NCBI RefSeq assembly: GCF_001556045.1
Contig: NZ_LSIC01000219.1
Location: forward strand, 11,003-75,002
Reading direction: 5' to 3'
DNA length: 64,000 nt
Source: Bradyrhizobium sp. CCH5-F6
Lineage (GTDB): Bacteria > Pseudomonadota > Alphaproteobacteria > Rhizobiales > Xanthobacteraceae
Shown: positions 27,015 through 35,098 of the stretch, piece after piece
How positions within the stretch are numbered: the stretch's first letter is position 1
Layout of the letters: every line of letters begins with the position of its first letter
The notes under the pieces: generated by a model
Told to the model about the DNA's origin: nothing
What the model saw: only the letters and a program-made list of their open reading frames with translations
The model's database searches: none
Position numbers and translations under genes: made by a program

Positions 27015-27728
27015 ATGACAATGAAGACGATTTTGCTGGGTGCAGTCGCTCTGCTTGCGCTGGCCGCGCCGGCCGCCGCGGCCGACATGCAGCCGCGCAC
27101 CTACACCAAGGCTCCGGCCTATACGCCGCCGCAGGTGATCTACAACTGGACCGGTTTCTACATCGGCGGCCATGTCGGCGGCGCGTTTGCCGGCGACAGC
27201 AGCTTCCAGTCGAGCGACGCCCGCTTCATGGGCGGCGTGCAGGGCGGCTTCGACTACCAGTTCGCACCCAACTGGGTGGTGGGTATCGAGGCTCAGTATT
27301 CCTGGCTGCCGACCAACAACAACGGCGTCACCTTCCCGCTGGGTACGCAGGTCACCTCCAACACCGACCAGATCGGGTCGGTGACCGGTCGGATCGGCTA
27401 CACTTGGGGACCGACGCTGCTTTACGCCAAGGGCGGTTATGCCTGGCGTAACAACAATCTCGGGGTCAACATTGCTGGCGTGCCGCAGGGTTTCACAACC
27501 ACCGGCAACGCCAAGGACGGCTACACCGTCGGCGCAGGCCTCGAATACATGTTCGCGCCGAGCTGGTCGGCCAAGGCCGAGTACCAATACTACAATTTCG
27601 GCAGCACCACCTTCACCTCCGGCCCGGCCGACGTCGTCGGCGTGCGTGGCCGGGAGGACGAGCATACCGTCAAGGTCGGTGTGAACTACCGCTTCGGATG
27701 GGGCGGCCCGGCGGCCTCCCGTTACTGA
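27015..27728 (+). CDS. Omp31/Opa-like outer-membrane beta-barrel protein
   Basis: A 237-residue protein with a signal peptide (cleavage near AAA-AD, residue 23). The mature part begins with the family pattern WTGFYIGGHVGGAF and contains eight amphipathic strands ending in HTVKVGVNYRFGW, as in Rhizobiales Omp31/Omp25-like barrels. The role is structural or in surface interaction. ATG 27015 and 27021 are both possible. A strong intrinsic terminator follows at 27752-27774, suggesting a monocistronic and abundant mRNA. Confidence 0.9.
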   Translation: MTMKTILLGAVALLALAAPAAAADMQPRTYTKAPAYTPPQVIYNWTGFYIGGHVGGAFAGDSSFQSSDARFMGGVQGGFDYQFAPNWVVGIEAQYSWLPTNNNGVTFPLGTQVTSNTDQIGSVTGRIGYTWGPTLLYAKGGYAWRNNNLGVNIAGVPQGFTTTGNAKDGYTVGAGLEYMFAPSWSAKAEYQYYNFGSTTFTSGPADVVGVRGREDEHTVKVGVNYRFGWGGPAASRY

Positions 27729-27751
27729 GCCAGCCGCAACCACGTTCTGAC

Positions 27752-27774
27752 AAAGGCCGGCCCCGCCGGCCTTT
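27752..27774 (+). terminator. Intrinsic terminator of the beta-barrel gene
   Basis: AAAGGCCGG (27752-27760) and CCGGCCTTT (27766-27774) form a perfect 9-bp stem with a 5-base loop, followed by CGTTTGT. It lies 24 bases after the stop. Confidence 0.85.
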
Positions 27775-27890
27775 CGTTTGTCCCCGTCCGGCCGGCCCCT
27801 CGTTTGCCGTGCGTGAACCATTTGGCGCGTCATTTGCTTGCACACGGTCATTGGCGCGCCTTCTCACGGGCGTCATGGGGCCGGGGTAAA

Positions 27891-27907
27891 GCAAAAATAA
27901 TTTTTGC
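27891..27907. promoter_or_regulatory. AT-rich perfect palindrome upstream of a small secreted-protein gene
   Basis: GCAAAAAT-A-ATTTTTGC is a perfect 17-base palindrome, flanked further out by GTAAA (27886-27890) and TTTAC (27910-27914). It stands out in a GC-rich genome and lies 65 bases before the next start codon. Operator or promoter function is inferred. Confidence 0.45.
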
Positions 27908-27972
27908 GATTTACGGAACTCGCGCTCCGGAACGCGTTATATGAGAATTACCGGGCTGGTGGGACAACGGAC

Positions 27973-28215
27973 ATGCGTATCTTGGTGTCGGCAGTGGTGC
28001 TCTCGTGCTTCTTCGGCCTGCCATGCTCTGCACAGACAATCCTGAGATCCGAGCCTCTGATGCTGGCACCCTATGAGGTCGCCTTCGTCAAGGACGCATC
28101 CTGTCCCTCGGGCAAGGTGATGAAGGTCACCGGTGCCATCCGCGGGCTGCACCGCCGCAAGGCCTGCGTGGCCATGCCGGGCGAGCAGGCCTCGCTTGCG
28201 GCCGCCACGCCCTGA
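27973..28215 (+). CDS. Small exported protein (DUF6719-like)
   Basis: An 80-residue protein from ATG 27973, with a signal peptide (residues 1-20, cleavage near CSA-QT). The mature 60 residues contain LRSEPLMLAPYEVAFVKDASCPSGK and a second Cys further on, resembling short exported rhizobial proteins I associate with DUF6719. Function unknown. The longer frame upstream adds non-signal residues, so 27973 is preferred. Confidence 0.6.
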   Translation: MRILVSAVVLSCFFGLPCSAQTILRSEPLMLAPYEVAFVKDASCPSGKVMKVTGAIRGLHRRKACVAMPGEQASLAAATP

Positions 28216-28243
28216 TCTCCGCGCTTCGATTTCGGGCCGGCGC

Positions 28244-28498
28244 TCAAGAATTCAGCTCGAGCTCCATCCTCGACTGCTGGTCGGCCTCGGCCTTGTTCCT
28301 GGCGGGGTCCTCGCCCTGGGCCGCCTGGCACGGCGCGATCTCGTAGCCGTTGTCGAGCACCCGGCGCGGTCCCGGCTGCCCGTCGTCCGCAATCGCATCC
28401 ACGACGAGGCCACTCCGCTGCGCGAGCTTCCAGACGTCCGACTCGCTCGGATAGGCCTTGCTGATCTGGGCGTCGTTGCAGAACAGGGCGTAGGGCAT
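28244..28498 (-). CDS. Small cytoplasmic hypothetical protein
   Basis: An 84-residue protein starting at ATG 28498, preceded by a purine-rich GGAGTGGGAAG. The sequence begins MPYALFCNDAQISKAYPSE, has no signal or membrane segment, and ends in a charged Glu/Gln-rich tail. Not assigned to a family I know. The longer frame to 28621 lacks a ribosome-binding site. Confidence 0.6.
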   Translation of the reverse strand: MPYALFCNDAQISKAYPSESDVWKLAQRSGLVVDAIADDGQPGPRRVLDNGYEIAPCQAAQGEDPARNKAEADQQSRMELELNS

Positions 28499-28659
28499 TC
28501 TTCCCACTCCAGGAAAGCCAGTTAACGAGTTTGCGGGGCAGGGAGTTCCGGCCTCCAGATGATCACGGCGCCGTGATCGAGGTATCGGGCCCTGAGTCCT
28601 TAACGAGTCCTGAATCCGCAAAAAAAGAATCCCTGGGACTCTCTGGCCGGAATCAGCAG

Positions 28660-28779
28660 ATGTTTTGGGGCATGACGAGCGACCTGAATACCTCCTGCGG
28701 GCACATGCTCCTGCCGCTCACGCTGGCGCTGTTCGGCGCCTGCGCGGCCAATCTCTGGCTGGTGTGGTCCTGGCTGTAA
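28660..28779 (+). CDS. Possible tiny membrane protein
   Basis: A 39-residue candidate (ATG 28660; ATG 28672 would give 35). Residues 16-38 form one hydrophobic helix (MLLPLTLALFGACAANLWLVW) ending in a Trp-rich C-terminus. No clear Shine-Dalgarno sequence. It is reported because the hydrophobic pattern is clean and the interval is otherwise empty, but it may be chance. Confidence 0.35.
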   Translation: MFWGMTSDLNTSCGHMLLPLTLALFGACAANLWLVWSWL

Positions 28780-28797
28780 GCCGTTGAGCAGGCGGCC

Positions 28798-29172
28798 TTA
28801 TTTCTTGGCCGGCGGGCCGGACGCATCACGGATGGCAGCACGCAATTTGGTCAGGGTTGCCGCACAATATTCCTCACGCTCGCGCTCGAAGCGCTCCTGA
28901 TGCCTGCGGAAATCGGCGATGCGGGCCTGCATCTCGGTGCGGAAATCACCTCTTGCGCGCGGTGGCGGGAGAGGTGCGGGCGGAGGCGGAAGGGGGGCTT
29001 GCGGCGGTTCGATCTCGGCCGCGACTGCCTCCAGGGCGACGATCTCCACTGCGCCTCCCAGGCCAGGCGCGGGCGCATCCGGCTGAACGGCATCATCCCT
29101 CCTGCCGGTCACCGATTGGACGAAGGCCATTGTCTGCGCGATCAGTGCGTCGCGCTCCCTGATCCATTTCAT
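28798..29172 (-). CDS. Hypothetical cytoplasmic protein with Pro-rich linker
   Basis: A 124-residue protein starting at ATG 29172 with GAGGTGGATC upstream. An N-terminal helix (MKWIRERDALIAQTMAFVQS) is joined by a Pro/Ala linker (about 45-74) to a C-terminal charged helix (EMQARIADFRRHQERFEREREE), probably a coiled coil. Unknown function; the layout suggests an adaptor or oligomerising protein. Confidence 0.62.
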   Translation of the reverse strand: MKWIRERDALIAQTMAFVQSVTGRRDDAVQPDAPAPGLGGAVEIVALEAVAAEIEPPQAPLPPPPAPLPPPRARGDFRTEMQARIADFRRHQERFEREREEYCAATLTKLRAAIRDASGPPAKK

Positions 29173-29273
29173 GATCCACCTCAGCCGCGCTCATTCCAGC
29201 AAAGCGGCCGGATCGAATCAAGAAGCTTCGCAAGGGGATTGCATATTTTTCCCGGCCGCCTGACACTCAGCAG

Positions 29274-29438
29274 ATGATTGCCGGATCAGAAGGGTCGGAC
29301 GAGGTGGAGGGCCTGAGGCTCGTTCGCGCATTCCTGTCGCTGCCGCCCGAAAAGCGGGCCGAGGTGATCGCGTTTGTGGAAGAATTGGTGCGGACGCATG
29401 CCCGGCCCGGGGAGGGCACCGAGACCTCTCCGAAGTGA
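29274..29438 (+). CDS. Very small helical protein
   Basis: A 54-residue reading frame from ATG 29274 to TGA 29438. The segment EGLRLVRAFLSLPPEKRAEV followed by IAFVEELVR forms two amphipathic helices and resembles the tail that follows the HTH in some rhizobial XRE regulators, but no HTH is present. It may be a stand-alone dimerisation module or a gene remnant. No strong ribosome-binding site is seen. Confidence 0.45.
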   Translation: MIAGSEGSDEVEGLRLVRAFLSLPPEKRAEVIAFVEELVRTHARPGEGTETSPK

Positions 29439-29441
29439 GCG

Positions 29442-29669
29442 TTACCGCTCGCGCGGATTGACGTTCGGCTCAAACGGCGCGCCGACCACCCGAACCGCCT
29501 GCGCGGTGTCGCCCATCGCCACCCGCTCCGTTGCCGGCTTGTCCCGCGGCGGTCCAGCTGTGGGACCAACGACAGGTTCGAACAGCGTCAGCGTGCCGGC
29601 CACGGCGCCGCAGCACAGCGTCACCGCCGTCAGCAGAAACATGTTTCGGTTTTCTTCCTTGATCCGCAT
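29442..29669 (-). CDS. Small membrane-anchored protein
   Basis: A 75-residue protein from ATG 29669; ATG 29642 (MFLLTAVTLCCG) is a better-positioned alternative because GGAAG precedes it. A single hydrophobic segment (about residues 10-30) is followed by a polar Pro-rich tail. Convergent with the 54-residue gene. Function unknown. Confidence 0.5.
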   Translation of the reverse strand: MRIKEENRNMFLLTAVTLCCGAVAGTLTLFEPVVGPTAGPPRDKPATERVAMGDTAQAVRVVGAPFEPNVNPRER

Positions 29670-29749
29670 GGTTCGAGAACGAACGACCCGCGTCTTTGGT
29701 TCCGATCCGGCCTCATCTCCAGGGGCCCTGAAGCTGATGATCGGATCAG

Positions 29750-30535
29750 ATGACGCGCGCCGATGACGGCCGCGAGGCATCGCCTGTACACTGGCTCGCG
29801 ACCAGGCTTGAGGCTCGTCCGATGATCTCCCGTCGTCCGCCGGTGCTCGCCCACGAGCGCTTCCTCGCCGACCGCGAGAACTTCGCGGGCCTCGATCTTG
29901 CCGCCCGCTTCGAGCGCATCGAGCGCACGAATTTGTGGGGCGCGGCGACCTCCGTGTCGGGCCTCGGCTCGGAGGACCCCGCGACAGCCGCAATCCGGGA
30001 AGCGCTACCTGCGCTGCTGCAACGGCTCGGCGCGCGCTCGCTGCTCGATGCGCCGTGCGGCGATGCCGGATGGATCGGCCGTTTGAAGCTCGATGTCGAT
30101 TACACCGGCATCGACATCGTACCGTCGCTGATCGACGCCAACCGCCGGCGCATGGCAGGCGGCAACGCGTCGGTCCGTTTTCTCGTCGCCGACATCACGC
30201 GCGATGCATTGCCGCGTGCCGACATCATTCTCTGCCGGGACTGTCTGGTGCATCTGAGCTTTGCGAACATCGATCGCGCACTCACGCAATTTCGGATGAG
30301 CGGCGCGCGCTTCCTGCTCGTCACCACCTTTCCGGAATGGGAGGACAATCGGGATTGCGAGGACGGCGACTGGCGCGCGCTGAACATGGAGAAGCCACCG
30401 TTCGACTGGCCGGCGCCGCTCGCGCTGGTCAACGAGCGCTGCGAGGAGGGCGATGGCGGTTGGCGCGACAAAAGCCTCGGGCTCTGGCAGCTGGACCAAT
30501 TGCCGAATGCAATGCCCGATCGCGTCTCGGAATAG
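29750..30535 (+). CDS. Class I SAM-dependent methyltransferase
   Basis: A 261-residue protein. The Rossmann-like core shows motif I SLLDAPCGDAGWIG (about 97-110), motif II YTGIDIVPSLI and the post-I/motif IV region ADIILCRDCLVHLSF. The small DNA or metabolite methyltransferase fold is clear but the substrate is not. ATG 29822 (MISRRPP) is an alternative start giving 237 residues; the extra N-terminus is not part of the fold. Cys residues near motifs I and IV are unusual but not diagnostic. The downstream tRNA-Thr is on the other strand. Confidence 0.82.
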   Translation: MTRADDGREASPVHWLATRLEARPMISRRPPVLAHERFLADRENFAGLDLAARFERIERTNLWGAATSVSGLGSEDPATAAIREALPALLQRLGARSLLDAPCGDAGWIGRLKLDVDYTGIDIVPSLIDANRRRMAGGNASVRFLVADITRDALPRADIILCRDCLVHLSFANIDRALTQFRMSGARFLLVTTFPEWEDNRDCEDGDWRALNMEKPPFDWPAPLALVNERCEEGDGGWRDKSLGLWQLDQLPNAMPDRVSE

Positions 30536-30576
30536 CAGCACCCTGGAGGCTTCGAACTAAACCTGCGCGTCAGAGC

Positions 30577-30651
30577 TGGTGCCGGCTGAGGGGATTGAAC
30601 CCCCGACCTTCGGTTTACAAAACCGCTGCTCTACCGCTGAGCTAAGCCGGC
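30577..30651 (-). tRNA. tRNA-Thr (anticodon TGT)
   Basis: A 75-nt cloverleaf with the CCA end encoded. The acceptor stem is GCCGGCT/AGCCGGC, the D arm GCTC...GAGC, the anticodon loop TTTGTAA with anticodon TGT, and the T arm GGGGG-TTCAATC-CCCTC. It decodes ACA (and ACG by wobble). Confidence 0.96.
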
Positions 30652-30769
30652 GACGCTGGGGTGCGGGGCGAGGCCCGGCCTGCACCGGGGCCTGTCCGCC
30701 CATGCGCGCGGCAATACCAGACTTGGCTGGAAAGTGCCAGAACCCGCAAATCGTGGTCGCAAACATAAA

Positions 30770-30795
30770 ATCAGGCGGTCCGAAGACCGCCTGAT
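30770..30795 (-). terminator. Intrinsic terminator of the minus-strand exported-protein gene
   Basis: ATCAGGCGGTC (30770-30780) pairs perfectly with GACCGCCTGAT (30785-30795) around CGAA, a stable tetraloop-like loop. On the minus strand it is followed by TTTTATGTTT. It lies 35 bases beyond the stop of the gene at 30831-31304. Confidence 0.88.
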
Positions 30796-30830
30796 GCGAG
30801 CCGCCTGACGTGCGCGTTCGGCTCTCTGCC

Positions 30831-31304
30831 TTACTGGCAGATGTGCCGGCGGCCGTCTTCGCCCTTGAACCAGGTGCCGGGCGTACAGACGAAGCCGTTG
30901 CGCTGGGCGTAGGTGCGGGTGTCCCAGCCACGATTGTCCCAGCCGCGATCCCACGAATTGTCATAGGCGTAGGAATTGTCCCAGGCGCGGAATGGAGCGG
31001 CGGCAATCGCGCCAGCGGTGCCGATCGCGGCGCCGGCGACGCCGGCTGCGACGTCGGTCGGCCAGAAGCCGGTGCGGCTCCGGTTCCAGTCGTTGTTCCA
31101 GTCGCCATTGGTTTGACCATAGGCCGCGCGGCGCTGACGATATCCGCTATCGGTGTAGGGGTTTCCGGGGCCGAGATTCTGGCAGTTGGCGTTGGGGAAT
31201 TGCGCCGCGCAGCGGCCGGGATTGGTGATCACGGCCTGCGCCATGGCGGAGCCTGCCAGCATGGTCGCTGCAATCGCCGTTGCCCCGAGAAGCTTGATGT
31301 TCAT
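30831..31304 (-). CDS. Exported Asn/Trp/Arg-rich hypothetical protein
   Basis: A 157-residue protein with a signal peptide (residues 1-22, cleavage AMA-QA). The mature part has a Cys pair (RCAAQFPNANCQ), a hydrophobic Ala/Gly stretch (about 85-104, VAAGVAGAAIGTAGAIAAAP) that may be a membrane-associated glycine-zipper, and repeated WD/NxWD units (about 108-130) before a terminal VCTPGTWF...HICQ Cys pair. I know such proteins only as conserved exported proteins. It has its own terminator. Confidence 0.72.
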   Translation of the reverse strand: MNIKLLGATAIAATMLAGSAMAQAVITNPGRCAAQFPNANCQNLGPGNPYTDSGYRQRRAAYGQTNGDWNNDWNRSRTGFWPTDVAAGVAGAAIGTAGAIAAAPFRAWDNSYAYDNSWDRGWDNRGWDTRTYAQRNGFVCTPGTWFKGEDGRRHICQ

Positions 31305-31585
31305 GGTTGTTCGCTCCCACTTTGTTGACGGGGGCTAAACGCTGGCGACACCGGACGTTCCGATGCAATCGAGGGAACCTCGCCGCTGAGCAGTCAAACG
31401 GATGTGAGCGCACGGCGATGTTCCGGCGAGGAAGTCCGCGCCGTTAACGCTTCGCTAGTTCGCCTTGCAGCATTTGAGCGGCGCGCAATCCCTACGCATT
31501 AGGCTTACCGGAATTTGGTGAGCAGGCCTTAACCCTCTCTGAGTCGCGATCGGTTAGGTTGTCGCCGGACAATCGGGGACTCCTC

Positions 31586-32071
31586 ATGCGCGCCGTGGCG
31601 CTCGCCGCCTTTCTGATCGGACTGCCTGCGACGGCGTTTGCCGGCGAGGGCTTCGATATCGTCGTTCCCGGCCGCCCGGGGGTGCCGATCATCATCAATA
31701 ACATCGACGCATCCTACAGCGTGGTCGAAGGTGTCTGGGGTCTGGGTAAGAACCAGCAGGTGCAGCCAACGATCTATGGCGGACGCTATATCGCCGATCG
31801 GCAGCCGGACCATGTCGGCCACTACTATCCGACGCTCGGCCTGCGGCCCGGCTACGGCCGGCTCGAGGTTGAGCCGCCCGCGAACCGCAAATTGCCGAAG
31901 CCCGCCGAGAGCTACCACCAGAGTTGGGGCGCGTCGTCCGCGCCGCTGCCGCCGCAGATGGACGCGCCGGTCGATCCGCCGGCGGTGATCTACGCGCCCG
32001 AGATCAACGAGCGTCCGCGGCCTCCGCGACCGCGGCCGCGCACAGAGATACCCGGCAGGCCGCCGGGTTGA
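31586..32071 (+). CDS. Exported Pro-rich hypothetical protein
   Basis: A 161-residue protein from ATG 31586 with a signal peptide (residues 1-19). The middle carries GVPIIINNIDASYSVVEGVWGLGKNQQVQPTIYGG in short form repeats of aromatic and Gly residues; the last about 55 residues are Pro/Arg-rich. No recognised domain. It precedes the YG-rich gene by 43 bases on the same strand, so the two may be cotranscribed. Confidence 0.68.
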   Translation: MRAVALAAFLIGLPATAFAGEGFDIVVPGRPGVPIIINNIDASYSVVEGVWGLGKNQQVQPTIYGGRYIADRQPDHVGHYYPTLGLRPGYGRLEVEPPANRKLPKPAESYHQSWGASSAPLPPQMDAPVDPPAVIYAPEINERPRPPRPRPRTEIPGRPPG

Positions 32072-32114
32072 GCAACGTGAAAATCCAAAAAACGGAAATC
32101 AACAGGAGAGAGTA

Positions 32115-32636
32115 ATGCGTCAGATGATTTCGGGACTGGTCGTGGCGGCTGCCGCGATGTTCGCCGCCACCGCGCCCGCCGCGGCCTGCGGCTTCACCAC
32201 GTGCGCGCCTGTCGCACCCGTCTACTCCGGCTGCAACACCGGCTGTGGCGGCTATGGCTACGGTTACGGCTATGGCGCCTACGAGCGTCTCGCCGAACCG
32301 ACCACGCAGTACTATTACGTCAACCAGGGGCCGACCTACACCGGCCCGGGCGCCTTCGCGCCGTATCCGACCTATCGTGAGGACGCGGTCGTTGCGCCCG
32401 CAAATTACGGCTACGGCTATCGCGCCCACGGCTACGGCTATCGGGCCGCCGTGGCTCCCTATCAGCGCCCCTACTACCGTCCGTATCGCTACGGCTACGG
32501 TCCGCGCTACGGCTATCTGCCGCGTGTGCATTACGGCCATGGCCCGCGCTACGGCTATGCGCATCGTTACGGCTATGCCCATCGTCACGCGCCGCACTAT
32601 CACGGCGGTCACCGCGTGCTTCGCCGCCATTACTGA
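32115..32636 (+). CDS. Exported Tyr/Gly-rich repeat protein
   Basis: A 173-residue protein with a signal peptide (residues 1-22) and a strong AGGAGAG ribosome-binding site. After four Cys near residues 25-44 it contains many YGYG, GYGYR and PRYGY units and ends in His/Arg-rich sequence. Tyr and Gly make up a large part of the mature chain, so it is probably unstructured or adhesive; surface or metal-binding roles are possible but unproven. An intrinsic terminator follows. Confidence 0.7.
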   Translation: MRQMISGLVVAAAAMFAATAPAAACGFTTCAPVAPVYSGCNTGCGGYGYGYGYGAYERLAEPTTQYYYVNQGPTYTGPGAFAPYPTYREDAVVAPANYGYGYRAHGYGYRAAVAPYQRPYYRPYRYGYGPRYGYLPRVHYGHGPRYGYAHRYGYAHRHAPHYHGGHRVLRRHY

Positions 32637-32660
32637 TCTCTGATCGGTTCAACCAACGAG

Positions 32661-32696
32661 GCGCCCGTTCGCGTGATGCGGACGGGCGTTTTGCTT
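32661..32696 (+). terminator. Intrinsic terminator of the Tyr/Gly-rich gene
   Basis: CGCCCGT (32662-32668) pairs with ACGGGCG (32682-32688), extended by a wobble, and is followed by TTTTGCTTTT. It lies about 25 bases after the stop. Confidence 0.85.
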
Positions 32697-32749
32697 TTGC
32701 TGTGAGGATCGTGTGGTCGCCCGCCAACGCCTGTCGGCTACGGCGAGGC

Positions 32750-32822
32750 AGCCTTCGCTCGCTTCGCGTGGTGATGTTCTGAGCTGGCTTGCCGAGCCGA
32801 AGCTCGCGAAGCGAGCGAAGGC
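32750..32822. repeat. Long inverted repeat abutting tRNA-Tyr
   Basis: AGCCTTCGCTCGCTTCGCG (32750-32768) is perfectly complementary to the 19 bases ending at 32823, with a 36-base loop. The right arm touches the encoded CCA end of tRNA-Tyr. It could end or process the tRNA transcript, or be another dispersed palindrome. Confidence 0.7.
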
Positions 32823-32908
32823 TGGTGGGGGAGGCAGGACTCGAACCTGCGAAGCCATGAGGCGGCTGATTTACAGTCAGCTCCCTTTGCCACTCGGGAC
32901 ACTCCCCC
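32823..32908 (-). tRNA. tRNA-Tyr (anticodon GTA)
   Basis: An 86-nt class II tRNA with a long variable arm and encoded CCA. The acceptor stem is GGGGGAG/CTCCCCC, the anticodon loop CTGTAAA with anticodon GTA, and the T loop TTCGAGT. It decodes TAC and TAT. Confidence 0.96.
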
Positions 32909-33114
32909 GCTCGACGGCAGCACAATCGGGCCGGGCCTTGCCGGCGACCGAAGACGGCCATGGAACGTGAAGGCCGCGACAACCCGGATCGGGGCGCGAC
33001 CGGGCGCGTTTATGGGCGAAGCGGAGGGGCAAAGTCAACCGAGGCAAGCAGCTAAAATGGCCCCGGCTCGCACCCAAATTGCCATATTCCGGGACCCGTG
33101 ACACAAGCGAGCCC

Positions 33115-33957
33115 ATGAAGGATCGAAAATTCGTACCGAAAGGTTCCCGCGGGGGGGGTAAGCCCTTCAAAAGAACGGGAAAATCGTCCGGCCGTCCGGC
33201 CTGGCGCGAGCGCGATTCGCACTCCGACGGGCCTGTCATCCTCTATGGCTGGCACACGGTCACCATGGCGCTCGCCAACCCCGCGCGGCGGATCCGCAAG
33301 CTGACGCTGACCGAGAACGCCGCAAGGCGCCTTGCGGATGAGAACATCGCATCCCCCGTCGTGCCCGAGATCGTCCGGCCCCAGGAGATCGACCGCCTGC
33401 TGTCGCCGGACGCCGTGCATCAGGGCCTGCTTGCGGAAGCCGATCCTCTGCCGTCGCCCGACATCGAGACCTTGGAGCAGGACGGCATGGTGCTGGTGCT
33501 CGACCAGATCACCGATCCGCACAATGTGGGCGCGATCCTGCGCTCGGCTGCGGCCTTCGCCGTGAAGGCGATCGTCACCACCGCGCGTCACAGTCCGGAA
33601 GCCACCGGCGTGCTCGCGAAGGCAGCTTCCGGTGCGCTCGAACTGGTGCCGCTCATCACCGTGCAGAATCTCGCCCGTGCGCTCACCGCGCTGAACGAGC
33701 GCGGCTTCCAGACGGTCGGCCTCGACAGCGAAGGTAGCGAGGACCTCTCGGACGTGGCGCTGCGCGCGCCGCTGGCGCTGGTGCTCGGCGCCGAAGGCAA
33801 GGGACTGCGGCAACTGACCCGCGAGACCTGCAGCGTCGTGGCGCGGCTCGACATGCCCGGCGAGATCAAGAGCCTGAACGTCTCCAACGCCGCCGTGCTG
33901 TCACTCTATGTCGGCGCAAGCCGGCTCGGCCTGATGAAGCCGCGTCCGGCGTCGTAG
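33115..33957 (+). CDS. rlmB: 23S rRNA 2'-O-ribose methyltransferase RlmB-like (SpoU/TrmH family)
   Basis: A 280-residue SPOUT methyltransferase. The N-terminal 40 residues are basic and probably bind RNA. A substrate-binding domain (VILYGWHTVTMALANP) follows, then the catalytic domain with the three SpoU motifs: DQITDPHNVGAILRS (130-144), VLGAEGKGL (223-231) and SLNVSNAAVLSLY (253-265). This fits methylation of G2251 of 23S rRNA by RlmB, though TrmH-type paralogues are hard to separate. ATG 33115 is preferred to an upstream start at 33079. Confidence 0.88.
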   Translation: MKDRKFVPKGSRGGGKPFKRTGKSSGRPAWRERDSHSDGPVILYGWHTVTMALANPARRIRKLTLTENAARRLADENIASPVVPEIVRPQEIDRLLSPDAVHQGLLAEADPLPSPDIETLEQDGMVLVLDQITDPHNVGAILRSAAAFAVKAIVTTARHSPEATGVLAKAASGALELVPLITVQNLARALTALNERGFQTVGLDSEGSEDLSDVALRAPLALVLGAEGKGLRQLTRETCSVVARLDMPGEIKSLNVSNAAVLSLYVGASRLGLMKPRPAS

Positions 33958-33971
33958 AGCGAAGGCGGGCT

Positions 33972-35003
33972 TTACCCGATCAACTCCCGCACCATCGGCA
34001 CCACCTTGCGTCCATAAAGCTCGATGCTTCGCATCAGCTTCTCATGCGGCAGGGGGCCGGCCGAGTACTTCAGCTGAAACCGCGAAATGCCGAGGGCTTT
34101 CGCGGTCGCGGCGATCTTGCGTGCGACAGTTTCCGGCGAGCCGACATAGAGCGAGCCGTGCTCGGCCTCGCTGACGAACTCGTCGCGGCCCATCGGAGGC
34201 CAGCCGCGCTCCTTGCCGATGCGGTCGCGCATGGCCTTGTAGTCGGGCCACAGCTCTTCGCGGGCCTGTTCGTCGGTCTCGGCGACATAGCCGGGCGAAT
34301 GCACGCCGATCGGCTGGGCCGGGCGGCCGAACTCCTTGAAGGCGCGGTGATAGAGATCGACGTAGGGCGCAAACCGCTTCGGATCGCCGCCGATGATCGC
34401 TAGCATCAAGGGCAGATCGTAATGCGCGGCGCGAACCACCGATTGCGGACTGCCGCCGACGCCGATCCAGGTCTTGAGCCGGCCGTTCTCGACCGGCGGA
34501 TAGACCAGCTGGGCTTTCAGCGCCGGGCGCAGTTTCCCTTCCCATGTCAATGGCTCCTGCGAGAGCAGCGCCGCGAACAGGTCGAGCTTCTCCTCGAACA
34601 ACTCCTCGTATTTGCGCAGGTCGAAGCCGAACAGCGGAAAGGATTCCGTGAACGAGCCGCGGCCGAGGATCACCTCGGCGCGCCCGCCCGAGAGTGCATC
34701 GAGGGTAGCAAAGCGCTGGAAGACGCGGATCGGATCGTCCGAAGAGAGCACCGTCACGGCCGAGCCGAGATGGATGCGTTTCGTGCGCGACGCGATCGCG
34801 GCCAGAACGGTCTCCGGCGAGGAGATCGCAAAGTCAGAGCGGTGGTGTTCGCCGAGGCCGATGAAGTCGAGGCCGAGTTCGTCGGCCAGCACGGCTTCGT
34901 CCACGACGTTGCGGATCACCTGCGCATGCGGGAGCAGGTCGCCCGCGGCGTCCCTTGTGACGTCGCCAAAGGTATCCAGTCCGAATTGAAGCGGTGCGGT
35001 CAT
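33972..35003 (-). CDS. LLM-class flavin-dependent oxidoreductase (luciferase-like)
   Basis: A 343-residue TIM-barrel enzyme of the bacterial luciferase-like monooxygenase superfamily. It begins LQFGLDTFGDV and has GLGEHHRSDF (about 49-58), RTKRIHLGSAVTVL and LDALSGGRAEVILGRGSF, which build the flavin site. Members oxidise many substrates with FMNH2 or F420. The substrate is not predictable here. It is 95 bases upstream of the quinone oxidoreductase-like gene, on the same strand. Confidence 0.9.
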   Translation of the reverse strand: MTAPLQFGLDTFGDVTRDAAGDLLPHAQVIRNVVDEAVLADELGLDFIGLGEHHRSDFAISSPETVLAAIASRTKRIHLGSAVTVLSSDDPIRVFQRFATLDALSGGRAEVILGRGSFTESFPLFGFDLRKYEELFEEKLDLFAALLSQEPLTWEGKLRPALKAQLVYPPVENGRLKTWIGVGGSPQSVVRAAHYDLPLMLAIIGGDPKRFAPYVDLYHRAFKEFGRPAQPIGVHSPGYVAETDEQAREELWPDYKAMRDRIGKERGWPPMGRDEFVSEAEHGSLYVGSPETVARKIAATAKALGISRFQLKYSAGPLPHEKLMRSIELYGRKVVPMVRELIG

Positions 35004-35098
35004 CGATCAGGTCTCTGTGGGATGATCGGCCAGATCTAATGGACCGCTGCCGCGCGGCAAGCCGGCTTTCGGAAAAGCTCGGTTTCCGTTTGTGAGTC

